A DNA stretch of 64,000 nt from assembly GCA_030248135.1 (NCBI GenBank), contig JASANC010002240.1, positions 1 to 64,000 on the forward strand. The letters are read 5' to 3'. Within the stretch, counting starts at the first letter, position 1. Every line of letters begins with the position of its first letter. Below are positions 41,448 through 54,558 of the stretch, one piece after another. The DNA comes from Theristus sp. LFF4_11. Lineage: Eukaryota > Nematoda > Chromadorea > Monhysterida > Xyalidae. Under the pieces are notes generated by a model that saw only the letters and a program-made list of their open reading frames with translations, did not search any database and had not been told where the DNA came from. A program made the translations under genes and the position numbers.

Positions 41448-41642
41448 ATGAGATTGCCAGATAAATCAGCATTGCCACTGCCAAATGGCATTAGTGGCAC
41501 CATAATTAGGCCCTTTTGCAGACATTGTGCTCTTATGTACGGTTCAGTTGATCGCATATCACAATGGCGTGCATTAAGTGAACACGTGCAACTCCAGGGT
41601 GCACCCATTAAACCACAGGTGCAAATCAGCCTGGGAAACTGA
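41448..41642 (+). CDS. Small ORF with CxxC and His, doubtful
   Basis: A 64-codon frame starts just after an acceptor-like GATTCTCAG and reads IRPFCRHCALMYG, later WRALSEHVQ, which could be half of a BED-type zinc finger. The opposite strand is also open over the same bases. No function can be assigned. Confidence 0.15.
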   Translation: MRLPDKSALPLPNGISGTIIRPFCRHCALMYGSVDRISQWRALSEHVQLQGAPIKPQVQISLGN

Positions 41643-41883
41643 AGTCTCCATTGGCGAAACTCAACGCAGTACCGTATGTTATGTGCTCTCAGAGTGCGAG
41701 ATTAAGAAACAATAAATTATAAAGCCTTTAACATAGTACGATCACTGTTACTGTCCGATACGAGCGCAAATTGTGGTAATAAAATAGAGCCTTTAGAACG
41801 CTGATTGGCTACGAACTATATTCGTGTGCCAATCAATTTGGCTGAACTTTTAAAACAGAAGTGAAATTTCAAACATAACAAAC

Positions 41884-42211
41884 CGGCTGCCAGTGTGCCA
41901 GCACGAACGCGTGCGTGTATGGTGCACTGTAGCCGGTGGATGTAATGGATCGCTGAATAGACGACATCAGTTGCGCTGCGCTGATTGGTCGAAATTCTGG
42001 TTCTCTGATTGCTGCGGTTCGGCGGGAGCAACGAGCGTAGCGCGTTCAGCTCTGCAGCGACGCTTTCTGGTGAATCGATTGGTGACGCGTTGTTTTTGTC
42101 GTTGATTGTCCGACAAAGTTTTGCATTCGGTGGTTTTTTCGTAATGGACGGAGTTATTGACGGCTTGATTGTTCTGGTCCTTGGTGTGGTGGGAACCTTG
42201 GAGGACACCAT
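41884..42211 (-). CDS. HLH-like protein, paralogue 1 (first exon)
   Basis: The exon runs from ATG at 42211 to a phase-1 donor (GCAGCCG|gtttgt) and codes 109 residues. A Thr/Pro/Lys-rich start is followed by a helix (AAELNALRSLLPP), a loop with RTRISTNQR, a second helix (ATDVVYSAIHYIHRLQCTI) and the family end RVRAGTLAAG. The helix-loop-helix layout and hydrophobic spacing match the other two copies at 46.6 and 54.7 kb. A short second exon is not certain; one option is after GACTTCAG near 41642. HLH proteins dimerise and regulate transcription. The basic region is weak, as in Id-type proteins; DNA binding is therefore doubtful. Confidence 0.6.
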
Positions 42212-45200
42212 CTCTTTTCAGTTGAATGTTTGGTGCTTTAACTTTTTTTGCACACTCGTATTTGCTTTATCTCTGCAAAGAAAGCAACAATTGTGATTAC
42301 TGATGCAGCGAAACTTCAGAATACCGTCAGTTCCAAAGATGACAGACATTTTTTGGTAAGGGGGTACCTACCTACCCGCGGGGGGTTCCAGGTTTAGGGT
42401 GTGGGTGTCACGAGACCCCCCAGCCCCCCAGGGCGCAACTTTGTACTAGAAGGAGTACATCCCCGCCCCCCTCATCTTCGGTAGTGAACACTGTGGATAA
42501 ACACTGAACATCCCCGCAAGTCGCCAACATCCCAGCAGCAAGTAATAATGGTTTACAAATGGTGATTGCGTGCAACAAAAATCCACCCAGTTCAGTTCTA
42601 TCATGCGAAATAGTCCCCGCCAGAATAACAGAATGGCGCAGGTGCAGTGCAACGCAATGGCTCAAACTTTGCGCACTTTCAAGAGCATCTAGCGGGGTGT
42701 TCAAAGAGTAACAAACACATAAGCAGTCATGCGTCATTGGACATCAAAAAAATGCAAGTTCAAGAGGTCGCAACGACAAACAAGATAACAAACAAACCAC
42801 TTGGGACACGAATGGACAGGACAGTGGTTTTTTTGCGGCTTGAAAAACTCACCGCCTACATTCCCCGTTCACAGTTGTTACGCAAGCACTCAACTACAAC
42901 CATTCAAAAACATGCATCATCGCGGGGACCGCAAAAGAGAATCAGTGGGCCAAACGCAAGAAAGTGGTTTACAATTGATCGGTGTTTGTTTGTTTGTTTC
43001 CTGTTTACTATGTCTGCTGAGAGGCTAATTGCTGGGCATTGGGCAACAGCAACTGGTAAACAATCAATCCGAATCGGATGCAGTAGGATTGCGGGATATC
43101 TTTTTTGATCCAATGGCGCTCTAATGTTTTCAGTGGAACAGATGTTCTCGAAACACATGAACTCTCAAAGAAGCATGCTTTGTAAACAGGTTGAAATGAC
43201 AAGAATTTTTGTGCGCCAAAAAAAGATGATTGTTCGGTCCTCAAACCGTCAAACGGAACACTGAAACAACAAAAAACCGAACTTTAATGAATGAAAACGT
43301 TCATGGCCAAGCAGGTCGAATGTATAAATAATGGCAAAACAGGAAACGATTTTACGATTACTAAGCATTTTACTGAAAATTCAGCACATCCGTTTGCAAT
43401 TTATCTGTCGAACTTGTTTGTGCCTGTAAAATTGGAACACGTGTTCCATTTTGAATTAAAATCTGATGATTAATGCACCCTGAGCTGAGCGCACAAAGAA
43501 TGACCTTCGATCAGTGAAAGCATTCCATACAACCTACGATGGAGGATTCACTGCTTCAACTGTTATATATTTTATGCATGTTCGGAGTTTAGCTAGAAAA
43601 CGTACGTTTTAGTGACAGACTGTGCAAACTGTCAATTCTGACAATTTTAAGCAATAAACAAAGTGATAAAGTTGATGACTTGAATTTTCAAATTGAAATT
43701 TTCAAAATTAAACTGTCTGTCGCTATGTTACAACAGTTATGCGCAGATAGCAGACCATTTTTAACCACACGCAGTAAAAAGGTTGGAAAAGGTGGGTGCA
43801 AAAAAGCGAACACTTTTGACAGATTGCTGGAACGGATTTTCCCAGCACCAGGAGGTGACAAAAATGACAGACAACATCAACACCATGCAAAAAAACACAT
43901 TCCATGAAGGTCACACCGACACCTGACAAATGCCGCATAATCGGTTGAAACAACGAGAAAAAAAACACAACCGAGTTCAAAACGATTGGCATTCATCAAT
44001 AATTCTCAGCCTCATAGATGTTATGAATCCGACATCAGTGTTGGAGGCTGAAAAAAAGACACACACGATGCACTTGCACGGCCGCTCACTCAGAAAACAG
44101 GGCTACTAACGCGGCTACTAGCGTGGCTGTTAAACGCGTGGCTGCTGAAGCTGACTACTAAAATGACCATTAAGATCGCGTGCGTTCACGTCCCAACAGT
44201 ATATAAGCGCGTATTCGTTGCCGTTTTAGTAGCCCTATCAGTAGCCCCGTTATCTGAGGGTTAGATGGCCGGTTTTTGCCCCAACACTTGTCAAATATTG
44301 TGCCACACTCTGAAAAAAAATGTGCACTGACAGATGTGCGCATGCAAAACTGTGCGCGTTGCGCATCAACAGTTGCCGTGTGAAAGTTGGGCGGGCACTG
44401 GTGTTTCGACCATACTAGATTGGGATTCATGCAAATTGCTAAATCCGCCCATTTACAAATCAGAGTATATTCCCATTCCCATAATATTTATTTCCATTTT
44501 TCGCTAAAAGTCCATATGCACATTTAAGCAACCTTGAAGCAACACCCACTGCGTTTCCCATATGCATTTTTTCCAACATTCTGATTTGCACCACTGTGGG
44601 AAAATGATCATTAAGACGCATTTAGCAATCAAACTGGTTACAATATTAGTTTGTTGATGGACAACTAATTTGTGAAAACGAATTTGTGCGAGAAAAATGT
44701 GTTGAGTACAGCTGTTTTTGGGCAGCATCGTGCAGTATTTGAACGGAATGCAGTCATTGGTCGAAACTAAAACTAACTTCATCAATCAATCAACCATTGT
44801 TATTGCAATGAATTTTTCATTGAATTAACTGCAGTCCGATGATTGGTTACAAGTGGGTTGGACACAAATTTTAAAAAATGTTTGCTCGGATGCATTTTTT
44901 GTGGCACTGACTCTCAATTTCAAAAAAATACGCCATGAATTTATGCTGCAAGGTCATTTCTACCGCTTTACCCGTTTTAACAGAAGTTTTCTTTACTTTT
45001 GCGCGCATTCATCACACATCACATTACAGACCTTTTGCAGAACACGTAAAAAATAATAATTTGCCAAAATTTAACAAACGAAGAAAACGGTATGGTTTTC
45101 TTCCGAGAAGTGATTTTGCAGATTTCATTTCGTTAATTGGTATTTTATATTTTTCCTGCATTTCGCGTAATGTCCTTGGATGGGCGGTTGTCTATTACAG

Positions 45201-45544
45201 TAGTCTGTGTACCCCGCAAACTTGCCTTTTCAAGTAGCATTTATTTAATTTAAATAAAAAACTAAACTCGGTAATGAGTATATTAAAGACCACTTTGTTC
45301 CAAAGTGATTAACGGTATTGAAAAAATGATTAAAACAAAAGTGTCAACAAAAGTATGCACATATCACAGCAGTTTTCGGCAAAATTTTCCATTGGAACCG
45401 CCGATTCATGAAATCGCATGCTGAATTCGTCGTTCAAATCTGCCAAACAACGCAATTGCGAAATCCGACTTTCCTCGTGAGTGCGATCGATGTTCACACA
45501 ATCGGCATTCCAACGCACGAAATCGCGAATGGAAACCAAGTTCA
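42212..45544. other. Gene-poor interval between HLH paralogues
   Basis: No convincing gene. A G/C-run patch lies at 42358-42430. A minus-strand frame at 45330-45545 (NLVSIRDFVRWNADCVNID...) has coding-like composition and directly follows the last exon of HLH paralogue 2, but no family or splice support is seen. Confidence 0.35.
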
Positions 45545-46785
45545 CTAGAGCCGTGCCTCACTGCGAAGCGTTGCGTCTCTCAGCATTGCAAGGGCCTCTG
45601 AAAACGAGAGTGAAAAAAACATGAATCACAGACAACAATCAGAAATTATATATTGTAAAAAACACGCTTGGCTATTTAGGCTTTTTAGGGTCGTGTTATT
45701 GGCGTGTGTGTACACACTCGTGTACCTGCTGCATTCAAGTTTGATCAGGCAGAAACCAGCAAGACGCTGACACCTACATCCTCTTTCAGTCAAATGGTTG
45801 CAGGTGCCATGTAGTTTTGTGGTGTAATGCACACACAGATTTTGCAAATGAATCAGCAAAAAATCTGTTTTTTAGGGGCGTCGTATTTTTGTTTGATTAG
45901 ACGCGTGTCGCTTGTCACTATCTCGCTTAAGTAGTAGTGCATTCATGCCATCACCACTGTCAAGAAACAAGCTTTTTTTACAACGATACGAAAAAAGAAC
46001 CTCAGGTCAAAGATGCACGTTTCTAGTTAAGTGACACTTGAACAAGATTTGGCGACGCCCAGGCGTTCTAATAATTGAGGATTATGGTCACTTTCAAAAT
46101 CTGTTGCACACGGTGTGTTTACACTCTATACGGCCAAGGGGAAAGATAATATCTGGTAACTTGCACCAGTTTGTGCGTGTCTCTGATTTAGGATGACTCT
46201 GCAACCAAATACAGGAGGTAGTAAGCGGCTGAAACAGGTACGGTACCAAACGGGCTACTGATAGCCGTATTTCAATCACTTATAAACGTTCTTTTAGTCA
46301 CCGTTTCAGCTATCCCCGATTTCTTCAGCGGCGTTCATAACGCAGAATGTAGCTATAGCTACGCGTCACTAAATACAAGTGCATTCATGAATGCCGCTTT
46401 ACGCTTATATTTCGTAATAATATCATTAATCCGTACCTCGCGGCAGCGTTCCCGAGCGCACGCGCGCGCGCACAGTCGCCTCCAACTGTTGTATGAACGT
46501 GATCGTGGCGTGCACGGTGTCCACGGGCGATTCGACGCTATGTGGCGGTCGCACGACTGAGCACGTTGCTGACGATGACAATGTCGGTGGCAGAATGTGC
46601 CGTAACCGAGCGAGCTGAACGTGCATGGCACGACGTCGCTCGAGGCGACCAATGGGACGGCTGGTCGGCAATGTTAGAGACGGACGTTTGTTGTTGTTGC
46701 TGTCGCGTCGTCGTTTCTTCGGTTTGCTCTTCGCAATCATCGACTGCTTCTTCGGCGATAACTGACTGCTCTGCTGTGCTGCCAT
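45545..46785 (-). CDS. HLH-like protein, paralogue 2
   Basis: Exon 1 is 46437-46785 and exon 2 45545-45597, joined in phase 1, giving 133 residues. A Ser/Lys/Arg-rich start (KPKKRRRDSNNNKR) is followed by RRRAMHVQLARLRHILPP as helix 1, a long loop, then VDTVHATITFIQQLEATV as helix 2 and RVRSGTLPRG at the exon end. Exon 2 reads EALAMLRDATLRSEARL and stop, comparable to the short second exon of paralogue 3 (DSLMQARMQTLTV). A TATAAA on the minus strand lies about 26 bases upstream of the ATG. An upstream in-frame ATG at 46827 is less likely. The intron contains a palindromic CATTCATG element. The choice of exon 2 is the least certain part. Confidence 0.62.
46328..46404. mobile_element. Short palindromic element in HLH paralogue 2 intron
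   Basis: Arms GCGGCGTTCATAACGC and GCATTCATGAATGCCGC, around TAGCTATAGCTA. It starts about 30 bases past the exon 1 donor. A related element is at the same relative place in paralogue 3. Confidence 0.5.
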
Positions 46786-46828
46786 TCTGTTGAATGCGCT
46801 GTTTTCAGGATTTATAAAGACGTACACT

Positions 46829-48189
46829 ATTTCGACACAATTTCAACTGCGATTTGTTGTGATTGACTGAAAAGGGAGAAAACTGAGGTAGTTTTTTTGT
46901 CTGAGTATTACACTCCTCAATCTCATCAACTATTGAGAGAACAAAATCACATCAAGAAGCTCACAAAGCTACCCACCAGGTAGTAAACATGAGCTTCTCA
47001 TTATAACCTTTCTTGAGTGACGCACACACACAAAAAACGGTCAACGCAAATAGGCCAAAACAACTAAAACTCGGAAATAAATTCAAGAAAAAGCAAACTA
47101 AGAGAAATTTGCAAAAACACGTGTAAATGTTTGAATGAATCAATCGAACAGAAATCACTTAACGTCTGCGATTTCGCGCAACGCACGCGCTTTATATATT
47201 GCCATTGGGGGGGGGGCGGAGCGGTCGCACGCATCGCCCAAAAGAGACTGATTCCAACATGACATGTAAGATTCATGATGATGCAAAACTAAACGACGTT
47301 GGGCGTGTGTGGTGGGGGCGGTAAGTGGTCGTTCATGAAAGGGAAACATGAATGGGAAAACCGAAAGGAGACAGCGTTGCTTCTCACGCAGATGACGCAT
47401 GAAGGGGGGAATCGAGGGGTAAGCAGAGAGCGCGACAGCAGGCAGGCCAGCGCGAGGCGCGGCAAACGCCCTTAAACAATAATCACCTGCTTTTTCGACT
47501 CTGTCTGTGTGTGCCCGTTATGTGGAATAAACGATTCGCAGCAATTACGGACACGTTACATGTCTGTTTTGTTTCACGTGCCATGTGTTTCAAGGATACA
47601 TATCTGTGTTCGGCCTTTGCGGTATGATTATTAGTTGGTCAGTTTACACTGTATATACCGCTGAGAAAAAATGTTGAAAGCGAAACATCCGCCCGGGTCG
47701 CGCGCGCTGTCTGATTTCGCGCAATTCGGTAAGGGGGTAGAGAGAATGTGTTGTTGACTTTGACCAAACAGCTGCTGCCCGCGCACCATAGGTAATCAAA
47801 AGCTTGTTTACTAAATGCGAGCTTTTTGTTGGATTGTCTCATGCGAGTTTCTGGCGATTGACTACGCGGTTAATGGAGAGTGCAAAAAAGGTGACAACAA
47901 ACAAACCAAAAAACCGGCGGCCCGGAACAAAAGCGTTTTGAGATGGAAACTGGGCCTCGGTGGATTTAAATGGAAACGGACGACGATGCTTTTAATTAGC
48001 TCAATTGTGTATTCAATACGAGAACTCAAAGGATCGGGTTACGCGGGGTCACGGCTTTGTGGTGTTTCACTTTTGCAAACTAATTTCACGGTGGTCCACA
48101 TCGCAGCTAATTGGTGGTTTTAGCTTCAGCATACTGGTTTGAAAACGGAAACAATGTTCTGAATTTGAACGCCAAACGATTGTATTACG
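46829..48189. other. Intergenic, no supported gene
   Basis: Mixed composition with CG-rich patches near 47200-47480. ORFs on both strands have no family. A G-run (47207-47215) is the only repeat-like feature. Confidence 0.35.
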
Positions 48190-48717
48190 ATTGTGCTTGT
48201 TTTTTGCGGTCCTTCACAATTAGAACTCACCCAGGAGCAAAAGGCTGGTCAGAGCTACAGTCAGTTCCGTGGTTTTATTCAGTCAGCTTTGCAACGCTTT
48301 CATCCTGCTGTGACAAAATTTCCGCACAAATTGAACAGACTTGATTTGTTCACCGAAAAAGATCACGAGATACATTAGTAGAAAATTCAGAAAGCTTAGA
48401 CGGACAAAAAACCTTGATTCAACAACATCTAACCTAACCAAAACAATTAGAACATCAAGCCCAGTTAGCAGTTACAACTCAACCAGTTTCATTATGTCCG
48501 TGTCCAAAACATTTGACGAGACACATTTTTTTTGTTTAGTCTCATTTGGATAAAATAGCTCAATATGACAGGTTTATTGATATTATAAACAATGCCGAAA
48601 GTGTTGATACGCCCAATTCAATAATGGAAACAAAAACAACGAAAAATAATGATCAACGACTGATGCGACTACGCCCCCGAGGTCAGGTTCCATATTCATT
48701 TACGTTCAACAGACAAT
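48190..48717 (+). pseudogene. Decayed coding sequence of unknown family
   Basis: The plus strand reads LELTQEQKAGQSYSQFRG, then HKLNRLDLFTEKDHE, reaching a stop at 48378. After a one-base shift the reading continues as DTLVENSESLDGQKTLIQQH, then EHQAQLAVTTQPVSLCP, then SHLDKIAQYDRFIDIINNAE, broken by two further stops. The protein-like composition across a shift and stops suggests an old coding sequence, possibly from a retroelement or gene copy. No family is recognised. Confidence 0.35.
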
Positions 48718-51263
48718 GATCGTCTTGATCAGGTGACCAGCCTGAGTTGTCAGAAGTGTTCGTGTCTCAGGGTTTCAGGGTTCAGGGCTCAAAACCCTAA
48801 CGAGCTCCCACTGCTTCAGTGACCCACCGATGCAAAAATTAAGTTCAGGTTCAACACAATTCCTATCAAATTTCACAACAACAACACCAAAAAAAAAAAC
48901 AGACCAGCTGCGAAAATACACACAACAAAGTCTCTTTCACGCGTCGCTTGCAAAATAAATCCAGCAGCAACTCAAGAGGTATATTGTACTGAACAAATTG
49001 CTCTGCCATTCCCTCTCTCCTCCACCTGTATCGGGTTACGCCACACGCGCAGTTGTTCCAACTTTTCTCATAATTTTTTTCTCTCTCTTGGACAATGACC
49101 ATCAATGACGACTATTGGACTTGCATTTGGAATGGGCGTTGTGGCTTGCGTTCCTTGGACCGTAGCCCTTGTTGTAACCCCCGAGAAAAGAACTGGCTAA
49201 CCACGTGATGCCAGTTGGCGAAAATTGGCAACGTCCGAACCTCGTGTGCGGTGTGTCGTGTGCCGCGCGTTATCCCACAACTCGGGACACGGCACCGGTA
49301 GCGAGATCGGACGCATTTTTTAACGTGTGCTGTTTTGTATGTTTGTTTGCCCTTCCCCAACGTCAGTGAATTTACCGCAATAACCATTGACCGCATTGAG
49401 CATATTCGTTCATTTGCTAGACTGCAATCCACTGAAACCTATACATTTACCATCGGTACATGGGCGGAAAAATGAAGTGCAACGAACGAACTGGGTTTAT
49501 TTGTTCTGTATACCTATTTAGGACAAAAAGTAATGAACGGTTTTGGTCACAAAAGCGCGCCGCATCGCGCTGTGTGGTGTGTTCATGTTGACTGGAGTCA
49601 ACACGACTGACTGCAAAATAGTGGCTGCACCTTGAGACAACCATTAATTCACAGGTTGACACTTGACCAATGATCAATCAACGTTTGTTTTGTTTTGTTT
49701 GTATGCGTCCGTCGGAAAATGAAAGAGTAAAAATACCTAAATGCCGCGAGATGAAAGTCAATGATTATTGAGTGCAGTTTTCATTGGCGTTTTTGTTTTG
49801 TTTGTTTGTTCACACTGACCTGCTAAAACTGCACTCATACAACTGGAGAAGAGAATATAATTGGCGACTTTTGACTTCAGATGACCCCGCGATATTCATT
49901 ACAGTTGCTACCTGGAGTTTTACACTGTTGTCAGTCATGAGTAGACACGGTCACTACGGTAGTTATAGATAGCATTGGTAAATTTCGGACACAGACCTTT
50001 GAATTTTTTAAAATGCGCGCACAAGCACACCAGGGAATCTGATCTGTGGTGGTAGTCCCAGCGTCTCTTTTTTCGGACGCAACCGATTTCTGAAAAATAG
50101 TTGCTGCTGGTGGTTTGAAAAAAAACAATTTATCAATTTTTTTTCTGAAAAAAATTCGTTTTGTGATGATTGCTAATGTATCGCCGTTTTTCTACTTTTT
50201 TCATGTTTCAAGTAAAAAATGGCTGCAACTTACTAGTTGCTCACAACCTGCAGCCATTTTTACCACCGATGTTGTATTTTGTCGCAATGATGAATGACTT
50301 CTGAACTGTTTTCACACCGTTACACCAACATTATTTTAAGCTGCCTCCCAATAATTCTTTTTTTTTGTTTTTTAGCGGAAAGTTTGCAGCAGGTTTTTGA
50401 TCGATCATTTCACTGTTTCTCTAGCTGTCATTTATTGAAAAAACAACAATATTTTCCACCTTGTATGATTTATAACACTGTGAATCTTTCCTGTAAACAG
50501 CGATATTTTGAAAGACGGTTTTTAAACGTATCAAACTTGCCAAAAGTTGAGGTTCAGTACATTTTGCAAAAGCTCTAACATCCAAGAACCGCATGGGTGC
50601 AGCACCTTTTTTCTACCTTCCAAGATATAAATCAATAATTTCAATGAATAAAATCAATATTTGAAACATTGATTTGCATAATTTCATGTTTTCATGTGCC
50701 ATTTTCTTTTTTTTTCAATTAATATATTCAAAAAGTACAATTACGCATTTTTCTTCTTGAGAGACCATCTGCGTAATGTTTCGTGCAACAGGCCAAATCA
50801 ATTGCATATTGCACATGTAACAGAATATTCATATGTTGATGATTTTCCCATGATCGTCATAAAAAATGCAAATTAATTGAAACATGCGTTCATGGCTGCC
50901 AAATGTATATGAATCAGCCTAATCTCGAACGAATCTACAATCCGGAAAAAAAGTCGGCGCCGATCATAAAATTCACCAATATTTCTCACCTGCGGCACGA
51001 CACATCTCTTATGCAACACGTTCAATATTGCGCTGCATGCATGCTCAACTCATGAAATCATTTTACATGCCACTCATTCATGATTACACATTCATTTATG
51101 CGCAGGAACAAACCCGGCGGCATCGTACTTTTATGGCCGTTTTACGCTTTGAGAAAGAGCAGAGGCACCACGGAGATGTAATAAAAAAGATAGTTGGAAA
51201 CTGTTTTTTTTTTTGTCGGAGATCTTCGGTTGGGATCTCTCGATGGGTGGCGTAGCATATAAA
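48718..51263. other. Intergenic, no supported gene
   Basis: AT-rich, with unsupported short frames. A short direct repeat (TCAGGGTTTCAGGGTTCAGG) lies at 48766-48787. Confidence 0.35.
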
Positions 51264-51368
51264 AGTCGAGATAAAACGGAGTGAAACGCACGATAAATTG
51301 AATAACAACCGCTTTTAGTCGAGATAAAACGGAGTGAAACGCACGATAAATTGAATAACAACCGCTTT
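51264..51368. repeat. Two tandem copies of a 53 bp unit
   Basis: Units 51264-51316 and 51317-51368 are essentially identical (AGTCGAGATAAAACGGAGTG to AACAACCGCTTT). The near identity implies a recent duplication or an assembly doubling. Confidence 0.85.
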
Positions 51369-54300
51369 GTTCATGAATCCCGAGGATGTTTTCTGACAAA
51401 TAAATCTCAATCCGTCCCGCATCCGGACTCGGTGTGCTCTGAACGGCTGTTATGGTATTGGTCTCCGGTGAAACAAAGTTTCAGCACGACACTTGATAAA
51501 GTCCCGTTAATACTGAGGTCTCGTGTCATTGCATACTGCTTGTCCATCTAGACGTGTCATTGACGTACGTCAGAATACGTCAGTATGAACTGGTCTTAAC
51601 CGAGTCGATCAACGTGACGTCACACTTTTTCGTCTGTATGTTTGTAACATTAACGATATCGGTGATCTAGCTTGTGCTAGATTTGGAGTGGACAGTACTA
51701 CTCTCACACCTCACACCTGTGTCGGACATCTGGGCGATTATAGTTGTGGTGCCAAAAGAACACTAATTTCGAGTTTCATTTTGACTGGAACAGTGACAGG
51801 GAGATCAGCCATGTCAATCAGCGACGTCTTGTCTCTCTCAACCACTGGCGCCGCAAAAAAAATATACAATACAATATATGTTAAAACACGCGAACTGTAT
51901 GTGATTGAAAATATACGGTAAAAGTTGTGCGGTTTTTGTTAAGGTTAATCCGAATCTGAACAGGGAACCGGCCAATCGGTTGTTATGTAATTTTTCGGGT
52001 GACAGTACGCGATGAAATAGAAATTGCTTTCAGTTCGGCTTAAAATTGCGCAACCACCTCAATATGTTAGCCTGTTATGCTTCATGTACAGACCGGCAAA
52101 GAAACAAAACCGTGCCACGCTGTTGGAAAATGCAACAGGTTTACATTTGACCCGTGTAAAATGCGCACAGGTGTCAAGAGACACTTATGCAGGCCACTCA
52201 AAATGTACGGGAGCAATGGAACAAAATTGACAGAATTGATGCACAATAACAGCCCATAAAGGAAAAAAACCGCACTAAAAAAACAACAAAGACCACAGGA
52301 ATGAATGGCTGAATAACACGGAAATGGCCGATTGAACATACAACGTGACACAATGGGGACAATGAGCCCTTTGAATAACCGCACTGCACATGCAGGCTCG
52401 TGTTTTGCTACAAGGCGCTGAGTTCGCCTTTAGCACTTTGAACGCTTTACGATACAAGCACTTTCAATCAATTTGGCGATCAGTTTTTGAGTGTCAATCT
52501 CAAACAGCAACGGAAGCCGAACGAATGATCAGGGCCACTTAAACGGGCGTTTGTTTGTGGTGTGCATGCTGTGCCTCTTCAAGTACAAGCGCGCCGGTAT
52601 TGGGCCTTTTATAATTCAGTCTGGAAAAGGAGCGAAAGTTTATGTATGTACACTGTGACTTGTTGCACGTGTAGAGAAGTAGACTCAAAATTGACTTCAA
52701 AGCAGCACAACTTCAATGAAACGTGCAACGGTAGCCTGCCATTTAGTACACACAGCGTAGTAGCCTGCACACAGCGTTCTGTTGATCGCCAGTTAGTTTC
52801 TGCGCGGTGTTTTTTCTTGTTCTCAGGAGTACGGTGGAGCTTTTTTCCGGTGTATGCGTTTCATTTCTGTCGCGGTATCGACTGCGATCTATCGCTACGC
52901 CCACCAGTAACTTTCTCACAGTTATCAACAAATTACAGTTTCAGAGTGCTTCAGAGTTTTATAAGCGAACACAAACGAAGGTCACATGTGCTTCTTTTGT
53001 GTGCGTCTTTTCACTGACCGCACAGAAACGGCCATCACGGACACTGAAACCGGTCACTGGATAGACAAAAAGTTCTCGTTTAGCGCCCGAAACGTTAAGA
53101 AAAGATGCGATATAAGATGCTGAAAAAATTTTGTAAACAGTTTCTCTCTGTGGTGATGACCAGTCGTATTCATGCCGCAAGATGATTGGATGCATTTGAG
53201 TAGAGCTCGCGCGGTGATTGGTCCAGCCAAAACATTGCAGCCATTCTGCGTGATTTCAGGCAATCTTACTGAAACGGTAGAAGAGTTTTTTTTGTGAGCG
53301 TTTTGCACGGTGTGTCGTTATTTTTTCTCTCTGAAGGACGCAATTTTCGGTAATTTCTGATAGCGAAACCGCAAAACGTAAACTCACGGTAATTTATGAT
53401 CAAACATTTGAGTATGAAAGATACCGCAAACCAGATAACGCGTATTTGCTTTCAACGCACCGCAGTGCGTGTAACGTAACCGCAAAAACCGACTTATTAA
53501 AATAAAAAAGGCACACATTTCAAAAGAACATGCACGTAACCTTGTGTCTTTTATGAGAAATTGATACCACCCATGTAGGTCGCATCGTATGTGATATTCC
53601 CGTGAGATAACTCTTATGTGTTTCCCACAGAATCTAAATTCATTTTTAATGTCCGCATGCGGTAACTCGCTTTCAACAAACAAATAAAAACTAAAAATTG
53701 TGATCGAAAAAAGAAAACGCAGTCGTGTGCCAGCTATAATTGTGTCGAATCATAACGTCAATGATTGAATTAAAAAGAAAACCAACTGAGATTTTAACAA
53801 TTTTTAATGTTCAGGTTTTTAATGATTTAAAAAGTGTAAAGGGAAAGAAAATATAGCACAAATTAACGGAATGTGGCTAAAGCATTCAAAACGGTATGAA
53901 AAAAGAAAAAACCCGCCAACAACGACGAGCCAACCCAAGCGTCAATTCAAAGGTTATTTTGGAACATCTCTGCTGTTTAATTTGTTCTTTTTTAAATTCA
54001 CTTTGTCAGCGCTTTCACCTCGTTTCATTGAATCGCTATTTCACTGTCGTTTATTGTACATTACCGTTTCCGTTTCCTTGTCTGTCAGGCCACCTTGCAA
54101 GTTTCTGATCATTGCATCTTATCTGTACAGTTTAGTTTCTGTGCCACAATTCACTCAAAAGAGACTCCACAACATTTATGAACAACACCCACAAGCACAC
54201 ACGCACGTGTTGCTATGTATAATTTTGTTATGTGTTTCCCCAAACAACAACAACAACCACACGCTGATCATACAGACACTGTCAAGGCCACAGGCCTGGC

Positions 54301-54558
54301 CGGCCCAATCACCGTTTGTGGGCGGAGTGCATATGTGGTGATCGCAAAGTTGAGCAACAGATCACCTCATTCTCAATCAGTCTTGTCATTATTCCATTCG
54401 GCAGACAAATATTTTCGCTGTTCCGCTGTGTTTAAGCTGCGACCGATCAAACATTCGAACTTCCAATATTCCTAACTTTTACAGAACGTCTTCGACAATT
54501 TCGAATCAAATAAAATCTGAACACCAACAATCAAAAAAAAACAAAAAAAAATCCCGCG
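51369..54558. other. Gene-poor interval upstream of HLH paralogue 3
   Basis: Short frames only. At 51556-51594 a TGACGTACGTCA stretch belongs to the TCATACTGACG palindromic family. A 60-codon Cys/His-containing frame at 52077-52259 is probably chance. The 156-codon frame at 53871-54341 has AT-rich codons and no domain. Confidence 0.35.

Noticed and set aside
53871..54341. 156-codon ORF upstream of HLH paralogue 3
   Set aside because: AT-rich codons, hydrophobic chance stretches and no conservation signal visible.
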